Source: Caldicellulosiruptor saccharolyticus DSM 8903 (GTDB lineage: Bacteria; Bacillota; Thermoanaerobacteria; Caldicellulosiruptorales; Caldicellulosiruptoraceae). Taken from it: a DNA stretch of 64,000 bases. A program made the translations under genes and the position numbers. Positions within the stretch are counted from its first letter, which is position 1. Each line of letters begins with the position of its first letter. Below the pieces are notes generated by a model. The model was not told the DNA's origin, ran no database searches, and worked only from the letters and a program-made list of their open reading frames with translations. Below are positions 53,395 through 62,930 of this stretch, piece by piece. The stretch is taken from contig NC_009437.1 in the NCBI RefSeq assembly GCF_000016545.1, forward strand, positions 971,501-1,035,500, in the 5' to 3' direction.

Positions 53395-54855
53395 ATGCTC
53401 TACAGACTGACTGCGCACGAAGCAATTGATCTTATCAAGAAAAAAGAGGTAAAATGCCAAGAGGTTGTCCAAAGTGTACTTGATAGAATTGAACAGGTAG
53501 AAGATAAAGTGAAAGCATATATCACAATTACGAAAGAAGAGGCATTAGAGAATGCAAAGAAGATTGATGAGAAGATAGCAAAAGGCGAAGATGTAGGGGT
53601 GCTTTACGGTCTTCCAATTGCCTTGAAAGATAATCTTTGCACAGATGGAATAAAAACAACCTGTGCCTCTAAAATCCTTTACAACTTTGTTCCCCCTTAC
53701 GATGCAACTGTTGTAAAAAAATTAAAAGAAAATGACATGACACTTTTGGGCAAGCTCAATATGGATGAGTTTGCAATGGGCTCATCAACAGAAAACTCTG
53801 CTTTCCACACAACGAGAAATCCTTGGGATTTAGAAAGGGTTCCAGGTGGCTCATCAGGTGGTTCTGCAGCAGCTGTTGCAGCAGATGAAGCATTTTTTAC
53901 CCTTGGTTCTGACACAGGTGGTTCTATCAGGCAGCCAGCTTCACTTTGTGGAGTTGTTGGCATGAAGCCAACATATGGAAGAGTTTCACGGTTTGGACTT
54001 GTTGCATTTGCATCCTCTCTTGACCAGATAGGGCCTTTGACAAAAGATGTTGAAGACTGTGCTTTAGCTATGAATATCATTTGTGGACATGACCCATATG
54101 ATGCAACCTCAGCACCAATTGAGGTTCCTGACTTTACAAAAGCTCTTGTAAATGATGTTAAAGGTCTTAAGATTGGTGTTCCAAGAGAATATATGGAAAA
54201 AGGAGTTAACGATGAGGTAAAAAAAGCTGTTGAGAAAGCCCTTGAGCTTTTAAAGTCTTTGGGTGCAGATTATGAAGAGTTTTCAATACCAATTGTTGAG
54301 TATGCTCTTCCAACTTATTACATCATTGCATCATCTGAGGCAAGTTCAAACCTTGCAAGGTATGATGGAATCAAATATGGATATAGAACACAAAATTATG
54401 AGGACCTGATTGATTTATACAAAAAGACAAGGTCAGAAGGATTTGGTTCAGAGGTAAAAAGAAGAATTATGCTTGGCACATATGCACTTTCTGCTGGATA
54501 CTATGATGCATACTACAAAAAAGGATTGCAGGTAAGGACATTGATTAAGAGGGCATTTGACCAAGCTTTCCAAAAGTATGATGTTATTGTGACACCAACA
54601 AGCCCGACAACTGCGTTCAAAATTGGTGAAAAAGTAGCAAATCCGCTTGAGATGTATATGTCTGATATATGTACAGTGCCTGTAAATATTGCAGGACTTC
54701 CTGCTATTTCTATTCCATGCGGATTTGATAGTAATGGTCTTCCAATAGGTCTTCAAATAATAGGAAAGGCGTTTGATGAACAGACGATATTAAGAGTTGC
54801 ATATACGTATGAGCAAAATAGTGGATATAAAAACCTAAAACCCAAGAATTTATAA
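53395..54855 (+). CDS. gatA: glutamyl-tRNA(Gln) amidotransferase subunit A
   Basis: A 486-residue amidase that frees ammonia from glutamine for GatB. The Ser-cisSer-Lys triad is Lys78 (ALKDN), Ser153 and Ser177, in [10 protein letters not shown] and [13 protein letters not shown], matching characterised GatA. GGAGG is 10 nt before the ATG. It is 30 nt after gatC. Confidence 0.98.
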   Translation: MLYRLTAHEAIDLIKKKEVKCQEVVQSVLDRIEQVEDKVKAYITITKEEALENAKKIDEKIAKGEDVGVLYGLPIALKDNLCTDGIKTTCASKILYNFVPPYDATVVKKLKENDMTLLGKLNMDEFAMGSSTENSAFHTTRNPWDLERVPGGSSGGSAAAVAADEAFFTLGSDTGGSIRQPASLCGVVGMKPTYGRVSRFGLVAFASSLDQIGPLTKDVEDCALAMNIICGHDPYDATSAPIEVPDFTKALVNDVKGLKIGVPREYMEKGVNDEVKKAVEKALELLKSLGADYEEFSIPIVEYALPTYYIIASSEASSNLARYDGIKYGYRTQNYEDLIDLYKKTRSEGFGSEVKRRIMLGTYALSAGYYDAYYKKGLQVRTLIKRAFDQAFQKYDVIVTPTSPTTAFKIGEKVANPLEMYMSDICTVPVNIAGLPAISIPCGFDSNGLPIGLQIIGKAFDEQTILRVAYTYEQNSGYKNLKPKNL

Positions 54856-54895
54856 ATCTTTATAAAAGTTATTAATCAAGAGGTGAAAAAAGAAG

Positions 54896-56338
54896 ATGGA
54901 ATATGAGGTTGTGATAGGTTTAGAAGTACATGCAGAGCTTGCAACAAAGTCAAAGATTTTTTGCAGCTGCACAACAGAGTTTGGCGGTGAGCCAAATACC
55001 CACTGCTGTCCTATTTGCACTGGCATGCCAGGGGTACTTCCTGTTTTGAACAAAAAGGCGGTTGAATATGCCATAATGGCAGGGCTTGCAACTAACTGCC
55101 AAATAGCAAGATATAGCAAGCAGGACAGAAAAAATTATTTTTATCCCGACCTTCCAAAAGCTTACCAGATTTCACAGTATGACTTGCCACTCTGTTACAA
55201 TGGTTATATAGACATTGAGGTAAATGGGCAGAAAAAGAGAATAGGAATAAAGAGAATTCACATTGAAGAGGATGCAGGTAAACTTCTTCATGACCAGTGG
55301 GAGGAAGGCAGTCTTGTTGACTTTAACAGATGTGGTGTACCTTTGATTGAGATTGTTACAGAACCTGATTTACGTTCAAGTGAGGAGACACGAATTTTCC
55401 TTGAAAAACTAAAGGCAATTTTGCAATACACAGGGGTTTCTGACTGCAAGATGCAGGAAGGTTCGCTCAGAGTAGATGTAAATCTTTCTGTAAGGCCAAA
55501 AGGTTCAAAAGAGTTTGGAACAAGGACCGAGATGAAAAACTTAAACTCATTTAGGTCTGTTGTCAGGGCTATAGAATATGAAGCAAAAAGGCAAATAGAG
55601 GTTTTGGAAAGTGGCGGTGTTGTTGTCCAAGAGACAAGAAGATGGGACGAGGCAAAAGGTATAACCCTTTCAATGAGGACAAAAGAAGAAGCACACGACT
55701 ATAGATACTTTCCAGAACCTGACCTTCCACCTATAATTGTAGACGACAACTGGATTGAGGAGATCAGAAAGAGAATTCCTGAGCTTCCTGACCAGAAAAA
55801 GGAAAGGTATATAAAAGAGTATGGGCTTCCAGAGTATGATGCTGGAGTTCTTACATCATCAAATGCAATAGCAAACTATTTTGAAGAGTGCATAAAATAC
55901 ACCCAAAATATAAAGGCTGCAAGCAACTGGATGATGGGAGAGATTATGAGGATATTAAATGACAGAGGATTAGAGCCTGAGGAAATTGTCAACATAAAAA
56001 TTAGGCCAAATCAGCTTGCAAGCTTGATTAACCTTGTTGATAACAAGACAATTTCCAATACTATTGCAAAACAAGTCTTTGAAGAGATGTTCGAAACTGG
56101 CAAAGATCCAGAGGTCATTGTAAAGGAGAAAGGCCTTGTTCAGATAACAGACAGGAACGTAATTTTAGAAGCTGTGAAACAGGCAATAGCAAACAATCCA
56201 AAATCAGTAGAAGATTACAAGAACGGCAAAGACAAGGCGTTTGGATTTTTGGTGGGTCAAGTTATGAAGATAACAAAAGGCAAGGCAAATCCACAGCTTG
56301 TAAATGAAATCTTAAGAGAGGAGCTTGAGAAAATTTAG
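54896..56338 (+). CDS. gatB: aspartyl/glutamyl-tRNA amidotransferase subunit B
   Basis: A 480-residue GatB, which phosphorylates and amidates Glu- or Asp-tRNA. The signatures '[22 protein letters not shown]' and the zinc cysteines (CSC...CCPIC) are clear; the C-terminal YqeY-like tail is present. The unit suggests that Gln- (and perhaps Asn-) tRNA is made by the indirect route. GAGGTGAAAAAAG precedes the ATG. Confidence 0.98.
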   Translation: MEYEVVIGLEVHAELATKSKIFCSCTTEFGGEPNTHCCPICTGMPGVLPVLNKKAVEYAIMAGLATNCQIARYSKQDRKNYFYPDLPKAYQISQYDLPLCYNGYIDIEVNGQKKRIGIKRIHIEEDAGKLLHDQWEEGSLVDFNRCGVPLIEIVTEPDLRSSEETRIFLEKLKAILQYTGVSDCKMQEGSLRVDVNLSVRPKGSKEFGTRTEMKNLNSFRSVVRAIEYEAKRQIEVLESGGVVVQETRRWDEAKGITLSMRTKEEAHDYRYFPEPDLPPIIVDDNWIEEIRKRIPELPDQKKERYIKEYGLPEYDAGVLTSSNAIANYFEECIKYTQNIKAASNWMMGEIMRILNDRGLEPEEIVNIKIRPNQLASLINLVDNKTISNTIAKQVFEEMFETGKDPEVIVKEKGLVQITDRNVILEAVKQAIANNPKSVEDYKNGKDKAFGFLVGQVMKITKGKANPQLVNEILREELEKI

Positions 56339-56373
56339 GCTCCCTCTTTTTTAAATTTTTTGAAAAGGTGAGA

Positions 56374-56709
56374 ATGAAGGTGGAAACCACAAGGTTTGGA
56401 ATTGAGAAAGAAATCTTAGATAAGATTATCGAAATTTTTAAGAAATACAAGCAAGTAAAAAAAGCTTGTATCTTTGGTTCGAGGGCAAGAGGAGACTATA
56501 GAAGAGGTTCTGACGTGGATATATGTATTTGGCTTGAAGAGGAGAGTGAAAATCCAATTTATAAGATCCAGGATGAATTAGAAGAAGTTAATACAATATT
56601 GCTGTTTGATGTTGTTGCGTTCAATAGCATTACAAAAGAAAGTCTCAAAGAAAGTATTATGAAAGAAGGAGCAGTTATATATGAAAGAGAGAATAGTAGA
56701 GAAGTTTGA
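56374..56709 (+). CDS. MNT-type nucleotidyltransferase (antitoxin-like)
   Basis: A 111-residue minimal nucleotidyltransferase. The motif GSx10DxD is complete: Gly35-Ser36 (FGSRARGDYRRGSDVD), Asp47 and Asp49, and a third acidic residue Asp79 (LLFDVV). In type VII toxin-antitoxin systems such MNT proteins adenylylate the HEPN toxin near its active site. ATG 56374 is chosen over GTG 56368, which overlaps the AAAGGTGAG site. It follows gatB by 35 nt and overlaps the HEPN gene by 29 nt, the usual close coupling. Confidence 0.85.
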   Translation: MKVETTRFGIEKEILDKIIEIFKKYKQVKKACIFGSRARGDYRRGSDVDICIWLEEESENPIYKIQDELEEVNTILLFDVVAFNSITKESLKESIMKEGAVIYERENSREV

Positions 56710-57082
56710 AGATTTTAAGAGTGCTTTAAAAAGATTGGAAGAAGGTATAAGTATACAGCCAGATAGGGACATCATTATGGACGGGACAATCCAGAGATTT
56801 GAATTTGTCTTTGAACTTTCATGGAAGCTCATGAGGGAATATTTGAAGTATACTGGTTTAGAGATTAACAATCCTCGGACCGTCATAAAATATGCATATC
56901 AAAACGGCATTATAGAAGACGGTGACAGGTGGCTTAAAATGCTTTCAGATAGAAATATGACTTCACACTTATATAACCAGAAAATGGCTTACGAGATTTA
57001 CCAAAACATTAAACTTGAGTACGTAGAGCTATTTAGGAAGCTGCTTTTAAAATTTGAAGAGATAATATCTTCTGAGCTGTGA
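56681..57082 (+). CDS. HEPN-type protein (HI0074 family), toxin-like partner
   Basis: A 133-residue helical protein of the nucleotidyltransferase-substrate-binding (HI0074/HEPN) family: 'TIQRFEFVFELSWKLMREYLKYTG' and 'NPRTVIKYAYQNGII'. The RNase motif RX4HXY is complete (Arg91, His96, Tyr98 in RNMTSHLY), so it may be an active HEPN nuclease. It overlaps the MNT gene by 29 nt. Its start has GAAAGAAGGAG within the MNT gene as ribosome site. It could be a toxin held by the MNT protein; this is inference from motif and arrangement. Confidence 0.82.
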   Translation: MKERIVEKFEDFKSALKRLEEGISIQPDRDIIMDGTIQRFEFVFELSWKLMREYLKYTGLEINNPRTVIKYAYQNGIIEDGDRWLKMLSDRNMTSHLYNQKMAYEIYQNIKLEYVELFRKLLLKFEEIISSEL

Positions 57083-57176
57083 AGATGGCAAATTTGTTGA
57101 TGGATTTGCAAAAAAAGGGTAAAATAAAATTAAAAACATTGTTGGTTTAAACGTAGTTTTTGAGGAGATGAGAAAA

Positions 57177-58433
57177 GTGCAGAAGATAGACTCAAATAAC
57201 AATTTTTATATGGCATTTTACGACGATAGATTCAAGATAAACAGAGTTGTGGTAGCATTTATAGACAGGCTTGAAAAAGAAAAAAACACTTTAAATGCGC
57301 TATTTCCAATGGTTTTGATTAGGGGAAACAATAAGTACAAGGATATGAAAGAGATAAACAGGGTTTTGGATAATATGTATGGGGCGTCTTTGAGCATTGA
57401 CGTGGATAAAAAAGGCGATTTGCAGACAATTACCTTTTCAATAAGTTTTTTAAATGACAGATTTGCTGGTGAGCAGCTTTATGAGAAGTCCTTGCAATTT
57501 TTACATGACATAATCTATGGACCAATAGAATATGGTGGTGGATTTAAAGAAGAGGTGATAGAACAAGAAAAGAACAATCTCAAACAGGAAATAGAAGGCA
57601 GAATCAACGACAAGGTCCAGTATGCAATTGACAGGTGTATAGAAATAATGTTTGAAGGACAAAATTATGCCCTTTACGAAAAGGGGAATGCTGATGATTT
57701 AAAGACCATAACAAAAGATAAACTATTTTTGCAGTACAAAGAAGTAGTTGAGAAAAAGCCTATGTATGTGATGATTTATGGCGACTACAACGAAGAGTAC
57801 GCAATTTCTAAGGCCTTAGAAGTATTTGGACAAAATCAAAGAGAAGATATCAAAAATGATTTTTCTATTAATTTTCCTTTTGCTGGTACAAGGTATATTA
57901 CAGAGGAAATGGAAGTAAACCAAGGCAAGATTTCAATTGGTATAAGGACAAATGTTGACACAAGGTCCACTGATTACTACAAACTTTTGCTATTAAACGG
58001 AGTTTTAGGTGCATCACCAAAATCAAAGTTATTCGAAAATGTGCGTGAAAAGGCTTCGCTTTGTTACTATGCATTTTCAAGGGTTGATAGATTCAAGTCA
58101 GTCATGGTTATAAGTTCTGGAATAGAGATAGAAAACTATGAAAAAGCTTTGAATCTGATTTTACAGCAGCTTGAGGATATCAAAAAAGGCGTGATCACAA
58201 CGGTTGAATATGAAAGTGCCATAAATTATTACAAAACAGCGCTGATGGCTATTTATGACAGTCCAAGAGATCTACTTGGATTTTACCTCAATCAGGCTTT
58301 AGTGGGTGAGATGCTTGAACCAAAAGAGATTTTTGAAATGCTTAAAGATGTGAATGTTTCAGATGTAAAAGAGATTGCTAACAGATTTGAGGTTGATACA
58401 GTATATTTCTTGAGAAACAGAGGTGCAATGTAA
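57177..58433 (+). CDS. M16 peptidase-like protein without zinc motif, YfmF-like
   Basis: A 418-residue M16 family protein. The HxxEH motif expected near residue 65 is replaced by 'NRVLDNMYGASLSIDVDKKGD', so it is probably not a peptidase itself. It pairs with the next gene, as in yfmF-yfmH of Bacillus, where the two act in 5-aminopentanol modification of elongation factor P. GTG 57177 is chosen because GAGGAG lies 9 nt before it; ATG 57168 would touch the site. Confidence 0.85.
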   Translation: MQKIDSNNNFYMAFYDDRFKINRVVVAFIDRLEKEKNTLNALFPMVLIRGNNKYKDMKEINRVLDNMYGASLSIDVDKKGDLQTITFSISFLNDRFAGEQLYEKSLQFLHDIIYGPIEYGGGFKEEVIEQEKNNLKQEIEGRINDKVQYAIDRCIEIMFEGQNYALYEKGNADDLKTITKDKLFLQYKEVVEKKPMYVMIYGDYNEEYAISKALEVFGQNQREDIKNDFSINFPFAGTRYITEEMEVNQGKISIGIRTNVDTRSTDYYKLLLLNGVLGASPKSKLFENVREKASLCYYAFSRVDRFKSVMVISSGIEIENYEKALNLILQQLEDIKKGVITTVEYESAINYYKTALMAIYDSPRDLLGFYLNQALVGEMLEPKEIFEMLKDVNVSDVKEIANRFEVDTVYFLRNRGAM

Positions 58434-58434
58434 G

Positions 58435-59715
58435 ATGGAGAGAATATACGATGACGTTTTACACGAAGAAGTTTATGTAAACTCATATACAAATGGTCTA
58501 AAAGCGTTTGTTATCAAGAAAAAGAACTTTAGTAAAGCCTTTGCTGGCTATGCTACAAAATATGGATCTGTCGACAGCAAATTTATTCATCCTAAAACAA
58601 ATGAGATAGTTGAAGTTCCAGATGGAATTGCGCATTTTTTGGAGCATAAACTGTTTGAAGAGCAAGAGGGAAATGTATTTGACAGATTTGCAAAGTTTGG
58701 TGCTATGGCAAATGCCTTTACTTCATTTAAAGAGACAGTTTACTATTTCATCTCAACCCAAAACTTTTACGAAAACTTTGAAATACTTTTGGATTTTGTA
58801 CAAAACCCATATTTTACAGAGCAAAATGTTGAAAAAGAAAAGGGTATAATTGCCCAAGAGATAAGAATGTATCAGGACAATCCAAATTGGAGAGTATATT
58901 TTAACCTCTTGAACGCCTTATACGTTGAACATCCTGTTAAGATTGACATAGCAGGAACACTTGATAGTATCCAAAAAATTACGAAAGATGACCTTTACCT
59001 GTGCTACAATACATTTTACCATCCAAGTAATATGATTGTTGTAGTATGTGGGGATGTGGACCCACAGAAGGTTTTTGATATGGTTGAAAAAATGGAAAAA
59101 ACAAAAGAATATCAGAGCTTGATCGAAAGAATCTATCCTGAAGAACCCGATAGGGTAAATCAAAAGAGGATAGAGGTAAAGCAGTCTATTTCGACGCCTA
59201 TTTTTTATATAGGTTTTAAAGACCATTTAAACGACCTTCCACCGTATGACATGATAATGAAAGATATAGAAACACAAATCTTAGCCGAGATGCTCTTTGG
59301 AAAGTCTACAGACTTTTATGAGCAGCTTTACAAAGAGGGATTGATCAATCAGAGTTTTGGCTTTGAATATAATTGCGAGCCTGATTACTCCTTTTTCATG
59401 ATAGGAGGAGAGAGCAAGGACCCGGACCAGGTGTACCAAAGGGTGTTAGAGCACATAGAGAATGTGAAGAATAATGGTATTGAAAAGAACGAATTTGAAA
59501 GAGCAAAAAAGGTTGTTCTTGGGAATCACTTGCGGAAGTTTGACAATCCAGAAAAGCTATCGGTTGAGTTTATATATAGCTATTTCAAAGGTATAAATAT
59601 ATTTGAGTATGTAAAAGAGATAAATTCGGTGTCGTATGAAAGTTGCCAAAATAGACTAAAAAGCTTTTTTGAGGAAGATAAAAGCTGTATTTCTATTGTT
59701 TGGCCAATACAATAA
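58435..59715 (+). CDS. M16 zinc peptidase, YfmH-like
   Basis: A 426-residue M16 peptidase with the inverted zinc motif HFLEH (His67, Glu70, His71) and the downstream Glu in 'EKEKGIIAQEI', plus the typical C-terminal non-catalytic half. With the YfmF-like partner it forms an active/inactive pair resembling the mitochondrial processing peptidase. ATG 58435 comes 1 nt after the stop of the partner, with AGAGGTG as the site. In Bacillus the pair has been linked to EF-P modification. Confidence 0.9.
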   Translation: MERIYDDVLHEEVYVNSYTNGLKAFVIKKKNFSKAFAGYATKYGSVDSKFIHPKTNEIVEVPDGIAHFLEHKLFEEQEGNVFDRFAKFGAMANAFTSFKETVYYFISTQNFYENFEILLDFVQNPYFTEQNVEKEKGIIAQEIRMYQDNPNWRVYFNLLNALYVEHPVKIDIAGTLDSIQKITKDDLYLCYNTFYHPSNMIVVVCGDVDPQKVFDMVEKMEKTKEYQSLIERIYPEEPDRVNQKRIEVKQSISTPIFYIGFKDHLNDLPPYDMIMKDIETQILAEMLFGKSTDFYEQLYKEGLINQSFGFEYNCEPDYSFFMIGGESKDPDQVYQRVLEHIENVKNNGIEKNEFERAKKVVLGNHLRKFDNPEKLSVEFIYSYFKGINIFEYVKEINSVSYESCQNRLKSFFEEDKSCISIVWPIQ

Positions 59716-59740
59716 AAAAATGTTGGATGTGAGAAAACAA

Positions 59741-60544
59741 ATGTATGACAACAGTATAGTATTTCCGGGGTTCCACCTTAAGTTTAATTTTAGTCCAATA
59801 GCGTTTAAGATTTTTGGCCTTGAGGTTAGATGGTATGGGATAATAATTGCATTTGGTTTTTTATGCGGCTTTCTTGTTTCGAGCTATATTGCAAAAAAAG
59901 AAAATGTACAAACAGAAGTTTTACTTGACATTGCAATAATTGCAACACCTGTTGCGATTATATTTGCAAGGGTGTATTATGTATTGTTTAATTTTAAAGA
60001 GTTCAAAGACAATCTACTTAGTATATTTGCAATACGCCAAGGTGGTATTGCAATATACGGTGCGGTAATAGGTGCACTTGTCAGCACTTATATATACTGC
60101 AGAACAAAAAGAATAAGTTTTTTGAAAATATGCGACATAGGTGCACATGGTCTTATTTTAGGGCAGGCAATTGGAAGATGGGGAAACTTTGCAAACCGCG
60201 AGGCATATGGGTATGAGACAAATCTTCCTTGGCGTATGCAGATTTATAGCGTGGAAGCAGGAAAGCGTATAGAAGTCCATCCTACATTTTTGTACGAATC
60301 AGTATGGGATTTTCTTGTGTTTTTTGCCTTGCTCATTTTGAGAAGATATAAAAAGAAAGATGGTGAGATTTTTGGATTTTATTTGATTTTATACTCTACT
60401 GGCAGGTTTTTTATAGAAGCTCTGCGAACAGACAGTCTAATGCTCGGTCCGATAAGAGTGTCCCAACTTGTTGCAGTAATTTGTGTCATTATTGGATCAA
60501 CTATTGTTTTAAAATTGAGATTACAATATTTCGACAAAATATAG
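59741..60544 (+). CDS. lgt: prolipoprotein diacylglyceryl transferase
   Basis: A 267-residue membrane protein, Lgt, which attaches diacylglycerol to the lipobox cysteine of lipoproteins. It has about seven membrane segments and the signature GRWGNFANREAYG; 'RQGGIAIYGAVIG' is also typical. ATG 59741 is chosen because GGATGTGAG lies 8 nt before; ATG 59720 lacks a site, and the longest frame overlaps the M16 gene. It would act on the lipoprotein encoded at 30452. The TTCGACA on the plus strand at 60530 (Spo0A-type on the other strand) lies in its end. Confidence 0.95.
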   Translation: MYDNSIVFPGFHLKFNFSPIAFKIFGLEVRWYGIIIAFGFLCGFLVSSYIAKKENVQTEVLLDIAIIATPVAIIFARVYYVLFNFKEFKDNLLSIFAIRQGGIAIYGAVIGALVSTYIYCRTKRISFLKICDIGAHGLILGQAIGRWGNFANREAYGYETNLPWRMQIYSVEAGKRIEVHPTFLYESVWDFLVFFALLILRRYKKKDGEIFGFYLILYSTGRFFIEALRTDSLMLGPIRVSQLVAVICVIIGSTIVLKLRLQYFDKI

Positions 60545-60581
60545 CAAAAAATCAGTACAATGTATTTTTAGAGTATTTTTG

Positions 60582-60610
60582 TTGACAAAATGCGCATTTG
60601 GTTTTATAAT
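60582..60610 (+). promoter_or_regulatory. perfect consensus sigma-A promoter of the Spo0E-like gene
   Basis: TTGACA (60582-60587), 17-bp spacer, TATAAT (60605-60610), both perfect. Transcription would start near 60617, 25 nt before the start codon. Confidence 0.9.
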
Positions 60611-60641
60611 TAAAATACAATCTCTGTAAGATGGTGGGAAT

Positions 60642-60821
60642 ATGATAACTGAAAAGATAATGAAACTCAGAGAGAAGCTGGATGAGCTTATAAACAGTAA
60701 TGCAGATTATGATGCGATATACCATGTCAGTACTGAGCTGGACAAACTGATATTGGACTACTATAAAGAGCAGAATGAGGTAGTTTTTAAGAAGCTGGCA
60801 CAAAAAGAGGGAAAGGTCTAA
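60642..60821 (+). CDS. Spo0E-like aspartyl-phosphate phosphatase
   Basis: A 59-residue protein with two predicted helices and the Spo0E signature SxxxD in STELDKLI (Ser-Thr-Glu-Leu-Asp). Spo0E-family proteins remove phosphate from Spo0A-P and delay sporulation or related programmes. GGTGGGA lies 4-6 nt before the ATG, and a perfect consensus promoter and a terminator frame it, so it is a real single-gene unit. It lies between lgt and mraZ. The family assignment rests on the signature, length and helix layout. Confidence 0.8.
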   Translation: MITEKIMKLREKLDELINSNADYDAIYHVSTELDKLILDYYKEQNEVVFKKLAQKEGKV

Positions 60822-60882
60822 AAACTTTTTTTTAGCAGAGGCGGGGGGTACATTTACAGAAAAAATTTTAAAAGAAAGACAT

Positions 60883-60919
60883 AAAAAATAGGGCGATTGA
60901 ATTGCCCTATTTTTTTTTC
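60883..60919 (+). terminator. rho-independent terminator after the Spo0E-like gene
   Basis: AAAATAGGGC pairs with GCCCTATTTT, followed by a run of T. Confidence 0.92.
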
Positions 60920-60924
60920 TCTTA

Positions 60925-60953
60925 TTGAAGGATTTTTCGAATTGATATAGAAT
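60925..60953 (+). promoter_or_regulatory. promoter of the mraZ cluster
   Basis: TTGAAG (60925-60930), 17-bp spacer, TAGAAT (60948-60953); the start would be near 60960, at the first MraZ box. Confidence 0.6.
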
Positions 60954-60961
60954 ATTTTTAT

Positions 60962-60988
60962 AAAGTGGTTCAAAGTGGAGTAAAGTGG
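60962..60988 (+). promoter_or_regulatory. three MraZ boxes AAAGTGG at 10-bp spacing
   Basis: AAAGTGG at 60962-60968, 60972-60978 and 60982-60988, exactly one helical turn apart and ending 4 nt before the mraZ ATG. This matches the repeats known to bind MraZ, so the cluster is probably self-repressed. Confidence 0.85.
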
Positions 60989-60992
60989 TTGA

Positions 60993-61424
60993 ATGTTGAT
61001 AGGTGAGTATAAACACGTGGTGGATAACAAGGGAAGGGTAACCTTACCTTCTAAATTCAGAGAAGAACTTGGTGAAAAATTTATATTGACAAAAGGGCTT
61101 GACAACTGCCTTTTTGGATATTCACTCAAAGAGTGGGCAGTGTTAGAAGAAAAGTTAAAGAAGTTGCCACTTACAAGTAAAGACGCAAGAGCATTTTTGA
61201 GGTTTTTCTTTGCGGGGGCGTGCGAATGTGAGGTTGACAAGCAAGGGAGGATACTGATACCACAAAATTTGAGAGAATATGCAAACTTGCAAAAAGAGGT
61301 ATTTATCATTGGTGTTATGACCAGAATAGAGATATGGAGCGAAGAAAACTGGCAAAGAGAAATGGCAGATGAAAGTCTTTCTGTTGAAAAAATTGCACAG
61401 AAAATGGAAGAACTTGGGATATGA
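60993..61424 (+). CDS. mraZ: transcriptional regulator MraZ
   Basis: A 143-residue protein with two AbrB-like/MraZ domains: '[26 protein letters not shown]' and '[21 protein letters not shown]', each with the DKxGRxxxPxxxR motif. It is the first gene of the division and cell-wall cluster and usually represses it. The ATG has only a weak site 12 nt away because the MraZ boxes occupy the usual place. Confidence 0.96.
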   Translation: MLIGEYKHVVDNKGRVTLPSKFREELGEKFILTKGLDNCLFGYSLKEWAVLEEKLKKLPLTSKDARAFLRFFFAGACECEVDKQGRILIPQNLREYANLQKEVFIIGVMTRIEIWSEENWQREMADESLSVEKIAQKMEELGI

Positions 61425-61450
61425 GAATTAAACATTACAGGTGAAGAGAG

Positions 61451-62374
61451 ATGTATGAGCACATACCAGTTTTGCTTGAAGAATCCACATCGTATTTAGT
61501 GACCAAACCAGATGGGATATATGTTGATGCAACATTCGGTCTCGGAGGACATTCGAAGAAGATACTTGAAAAACTGTCAAGCAATGGTTTTCTGGTTGCA
61601 ATAGACAAGGATGAAGAGGCAATAGAGCTTGGCAAAGAAAAGTTTAAGAAATGCAACAATATAAAGATTGTTCATTCACCATTTTCAAGGTTAGATGAGG
61701 TACTTAACTTTCTTAAGATTGACAAGATTGATGGAATATTGTTCGACCTTGGTGTATCGTCTTTACAACTTGACAAGCCAGAGAGGGGTTTTTCATACAA
61801 TAGTGACTCTTTTTTAGACATGAGGATGGACAAGACAAGCAAGCTCACAGCATATGATGTTGTCAACAAGTACTCTGAAAAGGAGCTTGAGAGAATAATA
61901 AGAGAGTATGGGGAAGAAAGGTATGCCAAAAAAATTGCAAAAGAGATTGTAAAAAGAAGGGAACAGAAGCCAATTACAACTACAAAAGAGTTAAATGATT
62001 TAATAAACTCGGTTGTCCCGAGACCAAAAGACGGTTCAAATCCTGCAAAAAGAACTTTTCAAGCAATCAGGATTGAAGTAAATGGTGAGCTTGAAGAGAT
62101 AAAAGTAGCACTTGAAAAAAGTATAAGATTTTTAAAAAGTGGTGGGAGAATTTGTGTTATATCATTTCATTCTCTTGAAGACAGGATAGTAAAGGAATTT
62201 TTTAAGTATCACTCACTTGAGTGTATATGTCCAAAGGATATACCAGTTTGTGTATGCGGGAAAAAGAAAGAGCTGAATATTCTCACAAAAAAACCTATAA
62301 CCCCTACCAAAGAGGAGATTGAGAGGAACAAGAGAAGCCACAGCGCAAAGCTGAGAGTGGCTGAGAAGATATGA
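61451..62374 (+). CDS. rsmH: 16S rRNA m4C1402 methyltransferase
   Basis: A 307-residue RsmH (MraW), which methylates N4 of C1402 in 16S rRNA. The opening 'YEHIPVLLEES' and AdoMet motif 'ATFGLGGHSKKIL' are clear, then 'DLGVSSLQLDKPERGFSY' and 'KRTFQAIRIEVNGELE' and 'VISFHSLEDRIVKEFF'. GTGAAGAGAG precedes the ATG. It follows mraZ by 26 nt as in most Firmicutes. Confidence 0.97.
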   Translation: MYEHIPVLLEESTSYLVTKPDGIYVDATFGLGGHSKKILEKLSSNGFLVAIDKDEEAIELGKEKFKKCNNIKIVHSPFSRLDEVLNFLKIDKIDGILFDLGVSSLQLDKPERGFSYNSDSFLDMRMDKTSKLTAYDVVNKYSEKELERIIREYGEERYAKKIAKEIVKRREQKPITTTKELNDLINSVVPRPKDGSNPAKRTFQAIRIEVNGELEEIKVALEKSIRFLKSGGRICVISFHSLEDRIVKEFFKYHSLECICPKDIPVCVCGKKKELNILTKKPITPTKEEIERNKRSHSAKLRVAEKI

Positions 62375-62401
62375 AACAAATTTAAGGGGGTTTTATTTAT
62401 T

Positions 62402-62896
62402 ATGGCAAAAGAAGCTTCTGTGTTGTATGATGATGATTTTTTAGAGGAACTCAAGAGAAGAGAGGTAGAAGAAGAGATAATTAAAAAAAATGAGCTAAGA
62501 AAGGAGATAAGTAAACAAAGAAAGCTTGAGAAATTAAAGTTGGTGAAACGCCTTATATTTGTGAGTGTATTTTGTGGTATCTCAATAATCTTAATGTGCG
62601 GATATGTAAATATTACAGCAGAGAGGGCAAAACTTGCAAAACTCCAAAATGAGTTGAAAATCCAAAGTGACATAAACAAAGAGTTAAAACTTCAGATAGA
62701 TGGTAAGTTTACACTTTCTGAAATAGAAAGAATTGCAACTGAGAAGTACTCTATGACTTATCCTGACTCGTCGCAAGTTATTTATGTAACTGTTAACAGC
62801 AGCAGTGGCAAGGATAAGGTTTTAGCAAAAAAAGATAAGGCAAACTATAATAATAGAATATTTTCAATAATAAACTTTATTAAGAAACTATTTTGA
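62402..62896 (+). CDS. ftsL: cell division protein FtsL-like
   Basis: A 164-residue protein with a long charged cytoplasmic N-terminus (1-50), one membrane segment (about 52-70) and an outside coiled coil (about 75-105), followed by 'LSEIERIATEKYSMTYPDSSQVIYV', which is the FtsL/DivIC tail. Position between rsmH and the penicillin-binding protein gene is typical. It is a bitopic divisome protein. AAGGGGG precedes the ATG. Confidence 0.85.
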   Translation: MAKEASVLYDDDFLEELKRREVEEEIIKKNELRKEISKQRKLEKLKLVKRLIFVSVFCGISIILMCGYVNITAERAKLAKLQNELKIQSDINKELKLQIDGKFTLSEIERIATEKYSMTYPDSSQVIYVTVNSSSGKDKVLAKKDKANYNNRIFSIINFIKKLF

Positions 62897-62930
62897 TTAT
62901 TTTTAAACTTTCAATGGGGGAAGCGAAAGC

